A stretch of 64,000 bases of DNA from JAEKNW01 sp963677815. GTDB taxonomy: Bacteria; Cloacimonadota; Cloacimonadia; Cloacimonadales; JAFGVF01. Within the stretch, counting starts at the first letter, position 1; the number at the start of each line of letters is the position of its first letter. A program made the position numbers and the translations under genes. Positions 15,590 through 23,865 of the stretch are shown here, one piece after another. The stretch lies in the NCBI GenBank assembly GCA_963677815.1, contig OY782499.1, positions 1,736,001-1,800,000 on the forward strand, written 5' to 3'. The notes under the pieces are model-generated. The model was not told the origin of the DNA, searched no databases, and was given only the letters and a program-made list of their open reading frames with translations.

Positions 15590-17440
15590 CTAGTCACTCC
15601 AAGGATTTTCAGTAAGTGAAGAATCATAATTATTAATCCAGTCTTGATTATTTTGTCCTGCTGAAGTTACCCAGCCAGAGAAATCAGGATATGCTCTGAA
15701 GATAGGGATATTTTCTTTAACAGCAGGAACCCAAGAATCATTAGAAAAATAAAGAGCCCAAGGGTAGTTATCCTCTGTTTTGTACCAGTTACCAGGGAAG
15801 AGGAGAGATGCATCATTTCCTGTTCCAAAATTATCCATATTTGCATATTCTGTAGGAGGATAACCTGGAAGATGAACTTCTAAGCTTCTATCAGTTGATC
15901 TAAATAAGAAGAAGTCAGGGATAGGATTCTCTGGTTGTTCTTGGCTAGGGTCAAAATAGATTCTTAATGATATATTATCACCTTGAGTAAGATTCATTTC
16001 TCCAATATCGTGGATTAAAACAGCTGTATTGGAAGCAAAATTATCTATGTAGGTCATAGTGGACCAATCACCATTACTTTGTCCATTAGACCAGTTTGTT
16101 GGTAGGGAATAGGCAATTACAGAATTAAGCATATTACCCTGGTCAAAGCTTGTATAGGTCGTTGTTGTTCCATCAGTTTCTGAATTTAAGAAGCGTAAGC
16201 CTAGTCCATTATGGAGACTTGCTCCAGCTTTTAAAACTTTGAAGTAGAGATCGAAGTAAACTATTTTATTATCAGCATTTACCATAAAATCAGAGTCTGA
16301 AATGAAGATATATAAATCATTAAAGTCATAATCTCCTTTATCAGGCCAAAGGTCTTCAAACATCATAAAGCCACCTGGAACAGAAATTTTACCAGCAATA
16401 TTTGGATTCCCTGCTTCTAAATCTTGATTATTTGCTACACCATCACCATCAGAATCTCCATTAGAAACATCAGTGTCGTAGAGAGTTACTAGCCAGTTAT
16501 TTAATCTGACATTACCTTGATTTCCATTATATTGACCAACAATAACTACATATTTTGCATTATTTAGGTTGTTGTTTTCTCTATCAGAAAAGAACCTATC
16601 AGTGTCAGTATATGACCAAGGAGGCCAAGGATAGAAACTAAGATAATTCATATTTTCATCTAAGAAAATATAAGTATTGGTTAAATAAGAGTTATAAGGG
16701 CATTGATTTAGGTCAACAGTGCTTTCAGTTTTAGCTCCCTCTAAATTTTCATTGAAATAATCAAAGTTCTCAACATCAATAGTTTGCATAATAACCCAGT
16801 CTGTACCAAGTAAGAGATAGTTATTAATACCTTCTGCTCTTCTTTCAATACTACCAGTTCCAGTTAGGTTAAATTTTAACTTATGCCAGCCAGTATTAGC
16901 AGGAGGAACTTCAGTAGGTATATAGATGTTATTATTATCGATAAATGATTGAATCATCCAAGGTGATATATCATTGATAGTAAGAAAATCACTAGTATTA
17001 TCATCTAAAACATTGGCAAAATAGGGGTCAATATTAGATTCATAAGAGAATCTGTTCTTTGCAGAAGTTGGAACTGTTAGATTATGATTTTTAATTGTAG
17101 TAGAAATTTCTTTTGAATAATTGTAAGCAGGAACATCAACAATGAGAGTCTGGTAGCCCTTAACTGAATTTATCGAGGTCTGTAAAGAACCATCGATGAT
17201 AAACTTGCTAAGGAGCACTTTACTATTATGTCTTACTGTAACTAAGGTCTTTTCTTCTATATCTTGATTATCTAAAGATATATTAAGATTTAGATACTCT
17301 AGATTAGTCCAGTTAAAATCGTCTGGAATAGTCAAATTATTAAAATCTTCACTAGGTTTACTAGAATTATCTTCACTACAAGCGATAAGTCCTAATGATA
17401 ACAAGAGAATTAACAATGTGTATTTGGTTATTCTTTTCAT
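15590..17440 (-). CDS. LruC-domain lipoprotein
   Basis: 616 residues. The signal peptide ends LGLIACSEDN, a clear lipobox. Residues about 360-580 form a LruC domain, recognised by the hallmark FEDLWPDKGDYDFNDLYIF and a following FDLYFKVLKAGASLHNGLGL. Just ahead is a calcium-binding-like stretch NGDSDGDGVANNQDLEAG. The N-terminal half has beta-rich sequence without a recognised family. LruC lipoproteins (first named in Leptospira, common in Bacteroidota and relatives) are surface or periplasmic proteins of unsettled function. It lies convergent to the CHB_HEX/SUMF1 lipoprotein and 53 bases after the DUF2391 gene. Confidence 0.85.
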   Translation of the reverse strand: MKRITKYTLLILLLSLGLIACSEDNSSKPSEDFNNLTIPDDFNWTNLEYLNLNISLDNQDIEEKTLVTVRHNSKVLLSKFIIDGSLQTSINSVKGYQTLIVDVPAYNYSKEISTTIKNHNLTVPTSAKNRFSYESNIDPYFANVLDDNTSDFLTINDISPWMIQSFIDNNNIYIPTEVPPANTGWHKLKFNLTGTGSIERRAEGINNYLLLGTDWVIMQTIDVENFDYFNENLEGAKTESTVDLNQCPYNSYLTNTYIFLDENMNYLSFYPWPPWSYTDTDRFFSDRENNNLNNAKYVVIVGQYNGNQGNVRLNNWLVTLYDTDVSNGDSDGDGVANNQDLEAGNPNIAGKISVPGGFMMFEDLWPDKGDYDFNDLYIFISDSDFMVNADNKIVYFDLYFKVLKAGASLHNGLGLRFLNSETDGTTTTYTSFDQGNMLNSVIAYSLPTNWSNGQSNGDWSTMTYIDNFASNTAVLIHDIGEMNLTQGDNISLRIYFDPSQEQPENPIPDFFLFRSTDRSLEVHLPGYPPTEYANMDNFGTGNDASLLFPGNWYKTEDNYPWALYFSNDSWVPAVKENIPIFRAYPDFSGWVTSAGQNNQDWINNYDSSLTENPWSD

Positions 17441-17493
17441 ATTTTCTCCATTTTTTTATTTTATTATAATTAAAAAATCAATTATCGCTAAGT

Positions 17494-17991
17494 TTATTTT
17501 AATACATCACTTACAGTTGCGGACATAGAAGCTGGAAAGGCTACTATTATAATGCGTTTTAGAGCAAGTAAATTATCCAAGCCCCAGGGGCACTTATCTA
17601 GTATTGTCAGGAGGACAGTTACCACAGTTAATGAGATCAAATAGGTGGAAAGAACTCTTATTAGATAATGCCCAATATTACCCTTAAGGAAGAAACGATA
17701 GAAGTTGAAGTAAACAAAGAGAGATATAAAAAATAATGAAAGTCCAGCTAAAATAATAACATTTAAGAGGGGAAGGTCTTGCCCAAGTTCCCAAGTCTCA
17801 GCTGTGAAGGCCATTGGTATCGCTAGTAGAGATGAACCGACTAAGACTTGTAGCAGGTCTCTTGGTTTAAATTCAACCATTAAAGGGCGTAGTAGGTGAT
17901 CAAGAATATTGCCTTTATCATCTTTTACAGGTGTTACTTTATATAAGTAACCACCAATTCTTTTTACTTGAGTTTCATTTTTATGATTCAT
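17494..17991 (-). CDS. DUF2391 (TIGR02587-like) integral membrane protein
   Basis: 165 residues with four predicted helices after a short cytosolic N-terminus: LLQVLVGSSLLAIPMAFT, LNVIILAGLSLFFISLFVYF, LIRVLSTYLISLTVVTVLLT, and a C-terminal IIIVAFPASMSATVSDVL. The GSSLLAIPMAFTAETWELG segment is the family mark. Function is unknown. It has its own promoter and may lead a two-gene unit with the LruC lipoprotein. Confidence 0.75.
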   Translation of the reverse strand: MNHKNETQVKRIGGYLYKVTPVKDDKGNILDHLLRPLMVEFKPRDLLQVLVGSSLLAIPMAFTAETWELGQDLPLLNVIILAGLSLFFISLFVYFNFYRFFLKGNIGHYLIRVLSTYLISLTVVTVLLTILDKCPWGLDNLLALKRIIIVAFPASMSATVSDVLK

Positions 17992-18009
17992 ATTTAACTC
18001 CTTTTGTAA

Positions 18010-18037
18010 ATACTAGGTATATTTAATTTTTAGTCAA
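18010..18037 (-). promoter_or_regulatory. Promoter of the DUF2391 gene
   Basis: On the minus strand TTGACT (18037-18032), a 16-base spacer and TAGTAT (18015-18010). Confidence 0.5.
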
Positions 18038-18255
18038 GCTTTTATATCTGTTATTTTGTTGGCTGATACTGAAACTGTTCAATCCTCAAGTTATTCTTTC
18101 TAATAGTTTATCTTCAAATAAGTCGATAATATTGCAGATATTTACCTTTTCTTAACTTTGGTGAAAGATTATGATTAGTAACATTTACCCTACATTGGAT
18201 TGGATTTCCGATAAGACACATCTTTTTTCAAGTTGTAGTGAGTAAATTCTTAAAA

Positions 18256-18559
18256 ATCTCGGAGAGATGCAGATATAATAGACAGGGCTCGAAGACCCTG
18301 TATTAATTATTTCAAAAAATCAAGTAAAGCCCTGGAGGGGCGACAATATTCATTTTTCCAGATTTATTTTTATAGTACTCATTATTCTTAAAAAAACATG
18401 ATAAAAAAAGTTTAACCCTTATTTACATAATCAGTAAGAGGTATTATCGCCCCTCCGGGGCTTAGGTTTGTGGGAGACTCCTTGTACAGGGTCTTCGAAC
18501 CCTGCCTATTATATCTGCATCCTTCCAGGATTAATGAGGTTATGTTTCAATATCCGAGA
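18256..18559. repeat. Nested ~300-bp inverted repeat in a gene-free region
   Basis: The 864 bases between 17991 and 18856 hold no gene. Here 18266-18302 and 18485-18521 are inverted copies (35 of 37 positions), each containing its own small hairpin (ACAGGG/CCCTGT). Inside lie a second inverted pair, 18326-18348 and 18442-18464, with cores GCCCTGGAGGGGCGA and TCGCCCCTCCGGGGC. Outermost, ATCTCGG (18256) mirrors CCGAGAT (18553). Further out ACTGTTCAATC (18074) mirrors GATTGAACAGT (18669). The layout looks like two facing REP-type units or a decayed mobile element; no transposase is present. Confidence 0.85.
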
Positions 18560-18704
18560 TTTAGACAAGAATGTATTTATAAGTCAATTTGAAAAACTTA
18601 GCTATAAACTTAAAAATGTGCATAAATTGCTTTAGTTAGCAGGGTACATGCTATCTTTCAATTGTTTAGATTGAACAGTCTCCTGATACTAGGGCTAACT
18701 AGTT

Positions 18705-18760
18705 CTTGATTGTTACTATCTTAATAAATCATTGGATTTTTATTGAGAGAGTAACAATCA
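18705..18760. repeat. 58-bp palindromic intergenic repeat, copy 2
   Basis: CTTGATTGTTACT on the left and GAGAGAGTAACAATCA on the right around ATCATTGGATTTT. It directly adjoins the large inverted repeat and lies just past the yitT terminator. Confidence 0.9.
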
Positions 18761-18802
18761 TCCCAAGGTTAAACCCTATAATGAAACAATTATTTAGCAG
18801 AG

Positions 18803-18835
18803 AAAAACCCGAACAATTTCTAAATCATTCGGGTT
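18803..18835 (-). terminator. Terminator of the YitT-family gene
   Basis: On the minus strand AACCCGAA pairs with TTCGGGTT and is followed by TTTTTC, about 20 bases past the stop codon. Confidence 0.85.
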
Positions 18836-18855
18836 AAGGAGGACTATTATGAAAA

Positions 18856-19848
18856 TTATTTATTTTTAGCAGAATCAAGTTCTGCTTGAATTTGTTCTAA
18901 ACTCTTATTATCTTGCAGGTTAAGTTGCCTACTCTTAAATCCATATCCCATAACATCATAAACATCATTTAGGATAACAAAAGAGTTTGGATCAATGCTT
19001 TTAACAAGGTCGGTCAAAGGTCCAACTTGCCTTCTATTACACACACAAAGTAACACATTTAAGTCTCGACCACTCCATCCTGACTGAGCTTTGAACATTG
19101 TTACACCACGATTTAGTCTCTTATATATTTCATTTTTAATTTCTATTGCTTCAGTTGAAATGATATAAACGCCTTTGATATAAGGTAGTCCTTCACTTGC
19201 AATATCAGTAATCTTAGTTGAGATGAATAAGTTAATATAAGCCCAGATTAAAAGCTTGATATCTTGGAAAGTGATACAAACTGATAGAATGATTAAGGTT
19301 TCGATTACCCAATAAGCTGAACCAACAGAAATGCCTGTTTTTTGCTTAACTAGAGCTACAGGTATGTCAGTACCACCAGTTGAACCTCTGAATCTAAAAA
19401 TAATCCCAAGACCAAGTCCAAGCATAACTGACCCAGCAATAGCTGATAAATACATTTCATCTGGTGAAAGCATAGCTAGAACTTCTTTACCCTTGAAGAC
19501 ATGAGTAAAGGGCTCTAAAGATTTTATAAGTCCAATTTTATGTAAGGTCGAAAGACTTACTGCATCTATCATGAGGGCTGAAATAATCATACCTACAATA
19601 GTTCTAGAACCAAAAGTTTTTCCAATCAACAAAAAAGAAATTATAAACAATGGAACATTTATCGTTAAACTAATAATACCAACAGGTAAATCAAAAAAGT
19701 GGTTTAAGATCTGAGCAATACCTCCCACACCACCTGGGGACATCTGATAAGGTACTAAAAACCAAGAATACCCTATTCCATAAAAAACACTACCTACAAT
19801 AATACCCAAGATTTGCTTCACATCGAGGGTTTCCAAAGCTTTCTTCAT
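18856..19848 (-). CDS. YitT-family membrane protein (DUF161 + DUF2179)
   Basis: 330 residues. Six or so membrane segments (about 12-240) contain the DUF161 signatures GSVFYGIGYSWFLVPYQMSPGGVGG and RGSTGGTDI (shown in part: GGVGGIAQIL, FRGSTGGTD). The C-terminal DUF2179 domain (about 235-315) has GVTMFKAQSGWSGRD and ends YDVMGYGFKSRQ. YitT proteins are widespread; the transported substrate is not established. The ribosome site GAGAGGAAGAA lies before the ATG. It is a single-gene unit with its own terminator. Confidence 0.9.
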   Translation of the reverse strand: MKKALETLDVKQILGIIVGSVFYGIGYSWFLVPYQMSPGGVGGIAQILNHFFDLPVGIISLTINVPLFIISFLLIGKTFGSRTIVGMIISALMIDAVSLSTLHKIGLIKSLEPFTHVFKGKEVLAMLSPDEMYLSAIAGSVMLGLGLGIIFRFRGSTGGTDIPVALVKQKTGISVGSAYWVIETLIILSVCITFQDIKLLIWAYINLFISTKITDIASEGLPYIKGVYIISTEAIEIKNEIYKRLNRGVTMFKAQSGWSGRDLNVLLCVCNRRQVGPLTDLVKSIDPNSFVILNDVYDVMGYGFKSRQLNLQDNKSLEQIQAELDSAKNK

Positions 19849-19881
19849 TTCTTCCTCTCATTCTATTAATTTCTTTTCCTG

Positions 19882-19910
19882 CATAAATTTTTTGACTGTA
19901 AAACTGTCAA
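19882..19910 (-). promoter_or_regulatory. Probable promoter of the YitT gene; rest of 19849-20192 empty
   Basis: On the minus strand TTGACA (19910-19905) then TTTATG after 17 bases. The -10 match is poor. Apart from this, and the ribosome site of the 71-aa gene, I see nothing supportable in the 344-base gap. Confidence 0.4.
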
Positions 19911-20192
19911 TATAAATCGAAAAATTATTCTTATTCTAGGCTTTATGAAAATTCCTAGTATTGGCGATTATCTAAAGAGTAAAAATAATCTAAGATATTT
20001 TTGAAGAAATGCACCAAAAAAAATATTTTGGACCCTATATACTTATGAAGGATTTGTACAAATACTCTTTTTTGGCAGGAACAGACTAGTTCAAATAATT
20101 ATTAGTAAATATCGACAATCAAACTTATAGGAGAAGATAATTAATTATTCAATCCTATTTTAGAAAAAAAATCACTAAGCAAAGGAGTTATA

Positions 20193-20408
20193 ATGCAAGA
20201 AGGAATTATTAAAGAAATATTAAAAACAGTGAAAAAAGAAAATTTCACTTTTGATGAAGAGTTAATTCAGTATATTACTGATAGATTGAATGAACTTATT
20301 GATATCCCACTATTAAATGAGGATGTTGAAAAAATCATTCTTCAGGCAATTCTTAAAATAGTAGTGAATTTACTTTTTAATCAATCAAAGTTAATTCTTA
20401 GAAATTAA
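20193..20408 (+). CDS. 71-residue helical protein, function unknown
   Basis: A strong ribosome site (AAAGGAGTTATA) precedes the ATG and a clean terminator follows 12 bases after the stop, so this small gene is probably real and transcribed alone. The product has a charged, acidic first half (KKENFTFDEELIQYITDRLN) and a hydrophobic, beta-branched second half (KIILQAILKIVVNLLF), probably amphipathic helices or one membrane-peripheral helix. I recognise no family. Confidence 0.7.
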   Translation: MQEGIIKEILKTVKKENFTFDEELIQYITDRLNELIDIPLLNEDVEKIILQAILKIVVNLLFNQSKLILRN

Positions 20409-20420
20409 AATTAATTATCT

Positions 20421-20452
20421 CTCTGAATCCAAAATGGGTTCAGAGATTTTTT
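20421..20452 (+). terminator. Terminator after the 71-aa gene
   Basis: CTCTGAATCC pairs with GGGTTCAGAG around AAAAT, followed by ATTTTTTAT. Confidence 0.85.
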
Positions 20453-20529
20453 ATGTCTCTGAAACAAAAAGCTTGACCAAGTTATTAGCTTAATTATTTT
20501 ATAATGACTTTAATTTTGGAGACCTTATA

Positions 20530-21189
20530 ATGGATTATAAAGCAGTAATATTTGATTTAGATGGAACATTGGTTAATACTATTAAGGATATCGCTAACTC
20601 TATGAACAGAGTTCTAAAGCAGATGAACTTACCAAATCATCCAATTGAAGATTATCGCTATTTTGTCGGAGCTGGGCTCAAAGAACTCTGCAGAAGAGTT
20701 TTACCTCAAGAAATGCAAAATGAAGAAAATGTGCTAAAATTTAGAGAGCTATTCAATTTGGATTATGATAAAAACTGGCATAATGATACTACTGCTTATC
20801 CAGGAATAGAAGAACTTCTAGAATATTTATTTTCTCAAAACAAAACTATAGCTATCTTATCAAATAAGCCTGATAAATTTTGTAAGCTATTTGTAGAACA
20901 CTTCTTTCCTGAAGTTGAGTTTGCTATGGTTAGGGGAAATTTTGATAACATACCTGCAAAACCACATCCTGCAGGGGGAGAATATATTATCAATGCTTTA
21001 CAAATAAAAGCTCAAGATGTTTTATTTGTCGGAGATTCAAATATTGATATACAGACAGCTATTAATTGTAAGTTTACAGCAATTGGTGCTGAATGGGGAT
21101 TTAGAACAAAAGAAGAACTAGAGAAAGCAGGAGCAGATTTTATCTTTGCTAATCCTTATGAATTACTTAACTTTTTAAAGGAGAAATAA
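20530..21189 (+). CDS. HAD phosphatase, phosphoglycolate phosphatase-like
   Basis: 219 residues of the HAD superfamily, subfamily I. Motif I is VIFDLDGTLVNT (nucleophile Asp9), motif II TIAILSNKP, and motif III-IV AKPHPAGGEY with VLFVGDSNIDIQTA. A helical cap lies between motifs I and II. Gph enzymes salvage 2-phosphoglycolate formed during DNA repair; related HADs have other substrates. The gene shares one base with the following S4-domain gene (TAATG), so the two are translated together. Confidence 0.85.
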   Translation: MDYKAVIFDLDGTLVNTIKDIANSMNRVLKQMNLPNHPIEDYRYFVGAGLKELCRRVLPQEMQNEENVLKFRELFNLDYDKNWHNDTTAYPGIEELLEYLFSQNKTIAILSNKPDKFCKLFVEHFFPEVEFAMVRGNFDNIPAKPHPAGGEYIINALQIKAQDVLFVGDSNIDIQTAINCKFTAIGAEWGFRTKEELEKAGADFIFANPYELLNFLKEK

Positions 21190-21455
21190 TGAGAATAGAC
21201 CAAATACTAAATAAATTATGTTTAATAAAAACCCGATCAATAGCGAATAATGCTTGTCATAAGGGCTTAATTGAAATAAATAATCAAATTGCTAAAGCTA
21301 GTTCAACAGTTAAAGAAAATGATACAGTCACAATCAGTTTAAATGGCTTTAAAACTACTATTAAAATTACTCAAATTCCTCAAGGGAATGTATCTAAGAA
21401 AACAGCGTTAGATTACTATGAGTTAATTGATAGACAGGAAATAGAAAAGGAATAA
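21189..21455 (+). CDS. S4-domain RNA-binding protein (Hsp15/RqcP-like)
   Basis: 88 residues. Residues 1-55 form an S4 fold: MRIDQILNKLCLIKTRSIAN, then the KGLIEINNQIAKAS turn and DTVTISL strand. Hsp15 and RqcP of this size bind stalled large ribosomal subunits and help recycle or tail nascent chains. The coupling to a gph-like phosphatase and an ArsR gene gives no direct hint; ribosome rescue is inferred from family only. Confidence 0.85.
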   Translation: MRIDQILNKLCLIKTRSIANNACHKGLIEINNQIAKASSTVKENDTVTISLNGFKTTIKITQIPQGNVSKKTALDYYELIDRQEIEKE

Positions 21456-21467
21456 AATAGAGGAAAA

Positions 21468-21770
21468 ATGACTGCAGAAGAAAAAGTAAAATATGGCGAG
21501 ATGTCAAAGATAATTAAAGCAATGTCACACCCAACCAGATTATTCATTGTTGATAAATTAAAAGAGAGAAAATACTGTGTTTGTGAATTAACAGATATGA
21601 TTGATTCAGATATTTCAACTGTCTCAAGACACTTGACAGTATTAAAGAAAGCTGGGATAATCTACGATGAGAAAATTAAGAATAACGTATACTATGATTT
21701 AAGATGTCCTTGCATTAGTAATTTCTATTCATGTGTAGTGACAATAATTGATATCCAAAAAGAGGATTAA
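21468..21770 (+). CDS. ArsR/SmtB-family transcriptional regulator
   Basis: 100 residues with a winged helix: MSHPTRLFIVDKL, the metal-site helix KYCVCELTDMI, the recognition helix DISTVSRHLTVLKKAGI and a wing EKIKNNVYYDL. The CVCEL pair matches the alpha3 (ArsR-type) metal or arsenic site, and a C-terminal CPCISNFYSC adds three Cys, perhaps a second site. It sits 12 bases after the S4 gene. The next gene unit, 340 bases on, is an ABC exporter that it may control (inference). Confidence 0.88.
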   Translation: MTAEEKVKYGEMSKIIKAMSHPTRLFIVDKLKERKYCVCELTDMIDSDISTVSRHLTVLKKAGIIYDEKIKNNVYYDLRCPCISNFYSCVVTIIDIQKED

Positions 21771-21808
21771 ATATACTTTTAATCCCAGAGTAACTCATAA
21801 AAACTATC

Positions 21809-21834
21809 AAGGCAGGATTACCTGCCTTTATTAT
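21809..21834 (+). terminator. Terminator after the ArsR gene
   Basis: AAGGCAGG pairs with CCTGCCTT around ATTA, then TATTATA. Confidence 0.8.
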
Positions 21835-21967
21835 AAAATCAACTCAATTAGTATAATCATTTATTTAACTACTTTAATCTTACCAATCTAAGAAAGTTCA
21901 CTACTGAAGGCTTATAACTCTTCATTGGTAAAAAAATACCAAGAGTATAATAAAAATAATTTATATA

Positions 21968-21996
21968 TTGACAATTTTGTATTTGAGAAATAATTG
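21968..21996 (+). promoter_or_regulatory. Probable promoter of the ABC exporter pair, with 5' leader hairpin
   Basis: TTGACA (21968-21973) and an AT-rich -10 region near 21990. Downstream, 22045-22075 can fold as CAGAGGAGTGTA against TACAACTCATCTG with small mismatches; it sits 40 bases before the start. The gap 21771-22113 otherwise holds only the ArsR terminator. Confidence 0.45.
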
Positions 21997-22113
21997 GTAA
22001 CTGTAGATTGATTATTAACTTTAAAACATTATTTTTTTAACATTCAGAGGAGTGTAAGTAAATACAACTCATCTGAAAACTATTTATTAGCTAACAACAT
22101 GGAGATTAAAAAA

Positions 22114-23865
22114 ATGTCCAAGAAAAAATTAAATATAAAAGAAAATTATAAATTATTACAGCCCTATCTATGGAAAGAAAAAAAACTTCTTCTCCTAGGT
22201 TTGATATTAATGGTTTTTGTCTCAATAGTTCATCTTATTGACCCCTTGATTTTGGCTCATATCATTGATGTGAGTGTGCCTAATCAAGATTTGAACGATA
22301 TGTACCGCTATGCCTTCTTTTTTATAGGATTAATTATAGTTTCGGGAATAGCATCTTATACTCAAATTATAATCTTGTCTAAGCTAGGTTTGAAGGTCAT
22401 TACAGATATTAAGATGAAGCTTTTTGCCCATTTAATGAAAATATCTGTATCTTTTTTTGATAATAGACCAGTGGGAGATTTCATTACTAAAGTTGAAAAT
22501 GATAGTGAAAAAGTAAGATTCTTATTCTCTGAATTATCAATTAGAATCATAGGAAATTTACTCTTCTTTATTGGTGTGATAGTTGTTATTACTTATAAGA
22601 GTCCAGATGTTTCTGCTTGGATTCTTCTAGCAATAACTATCATAGCCATAGCCTATAATTATTTCATGCGATTTATGGGTAAGATTTTCAAAAAAGTTAG
22701 AGAAAAATACTCTGAAGTTACGGCCAATATAAATGAATATGTGCAGGGAATGCATGTAATACAGACTTTTCATAAGGAAAATGAAGCAATAAAGATTGTT
22801 GAAAAAACTTCAGCTGAAAAGAAAAGTATTGAAACAAAGGCATCATTCTTTGAATATTCAATTGAAGGTTTCTTTCTATTCTTGATAGAATATTTCTTAC
22901 TTATTCTGATTATTATTCTTGTAGTACCTCAGATCTTTGAAGGTACCAAATCAATAGGAACTCTGATAATTTTCTCGCAGTATATTAATCGTATAATCTG
23001 GCCTTTAATCCAGCTTCTAGAAAATGTAATGCAAATCCAGAAGTCAATGGTTTCATTAACTAGGATTAGAGAATTAAGTGAGTTACCAGTTGAAGATTAC
23101 TATCATAACGAGCTTGATATCAATAGCTTCCAGCATGAAATAGAATTCAGAAATGTTTGGTTTGCTTATGAAAAAGAAAATTGGATATTGAAGGATGTTA
23201 GTTTTAAAGTTCGTAAAGGAGAAAAAGTAGCTCTGGTAGGTCCTTCAGGTTCTGGAAAAACAACTACCATTAGTCTGCTTTGTGGTTTCTATAAGTACCA
23301 GAAAGGTGAAATTCTTATTGATGGAAAACCTTTAAAGGAATTAAACATCAAGAAATGGAGAAGGAAAGTAGGACTAATTCTGCAGGATGTTCTTCTTTTT
23401 CCAGGAAATGTTATTGAAAATGTAAGGATTTATGACGACTCAATTTCCCCTGAAAGAGTTATGGAGTCTATTAAAATGGTTCATGCAGAGAAATTCTTTG
23501 AAATGACTTCCTTACAAAATGTTATAGCTGAGCGAGGTCAAAATATCTCTCAAGGTGAGAAGCAATTGTTAAGCTTCGCTAGAGCTCTAACTTTCAATCC
23601 TGAAATAGTAATTATGGACGAAGCTACTTCTTCAATTGATACTGTCACTGAAAAGAAAATACAAGATTCAATGCTAAAGGTTTTAGCAGGTAAAACTGCT
23701 ATGATTGTTGCTCACAGATTATCCTCAATTATCGATGCTGATAATATTATCTATTTTAAGGATGGTCAAATAAAAAATCAAGGAACTCATAATCAGTTGA
23801 TGCAGATGAGTCCTGATTATCAAAATTTAGTTAACCTTCAATTTATGGGAGGTCATGATGAATAA
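22114..23865 (+). CDS. ABC exporter half-transporter with canonical catalytic site (heterodimer subunit)
   Basis: 583 residues from the ATG at 22114 (GGAG nine bases upstream; an ATG at 22099 lacks a site). Six membrane helices (about 15-310) are followed by an ATPase domain with Walker A GPSGSGKTT, Walker B IVIMDEATSSID (catalytic Glu present) and H-loop IVAHRLSS. The signature is ISQGE rather than LSGGQ. The next gene has the reverse pattern, as in TM287/288 or LmrCD-type heterodimers, where one of the two ATP sites is degenerate. Likely exports drugs, lipids or peptides; substrate unknown. An ArsR regulator lies upstream. Confidence 0.92.
   Translation: MSKKKLNIKENYKLLQPYLWKEKKLLLLGLILMVFVSIVHLIDPLILAHIIDVSVPNQDLNDMYRYAFFFIGLIIVSGIASYTQIIILSKLGLKVITDIKMKLFAHLMKISVSFFDNRPVGDFITKVENDSEKVRFLFSELSIRIIGNLLFFIGVIVVITYKSPDVSAWILLAITIIAIAYNYFMRFMGKIFKKVREKYSEVTANINEYVQGMHVIQTFHKENEAIKIVEKTSAEKKSIETKASFFEYSIEGFFLFLIEYFLLILIIILVVPQIFEGTKSIGTLIIFSQYINRIIWPLIQLLENVMQIQKSMVSLTRIRELSELPVEDYYHNELDINSFQHEIEFRNVWFAYEKENWILKDVSFKVRKGEKVALVGPSGSGKTTTISLLCGFYKYQKGEILIDGKPLKELNIKKWRRKVGLILQDVLLFPGNVIENVRIYDDSISPERVMESIKMVHAEKFFEMTSLQNVIAERGQNISQGEKQLLSFARALTFNPEIVIMDEATSSIDTVTEKKIQDSMLKVLAGKTAMIVAHRLSSIIDADNIIYFKDGQIKNQGTHNQLMQMSPDYQNLVNLQFMGGHDE

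Noticed and set aside
18241..18560. Insertion sequence with transposase
   Set aside because: No coding frame of useful length lies within the inverted repeats.
20009..20089. 26-residue plus-strand frame in the gap before the 71-aa gene
   Set aside because: Weak ribosome site and no composition or context support.
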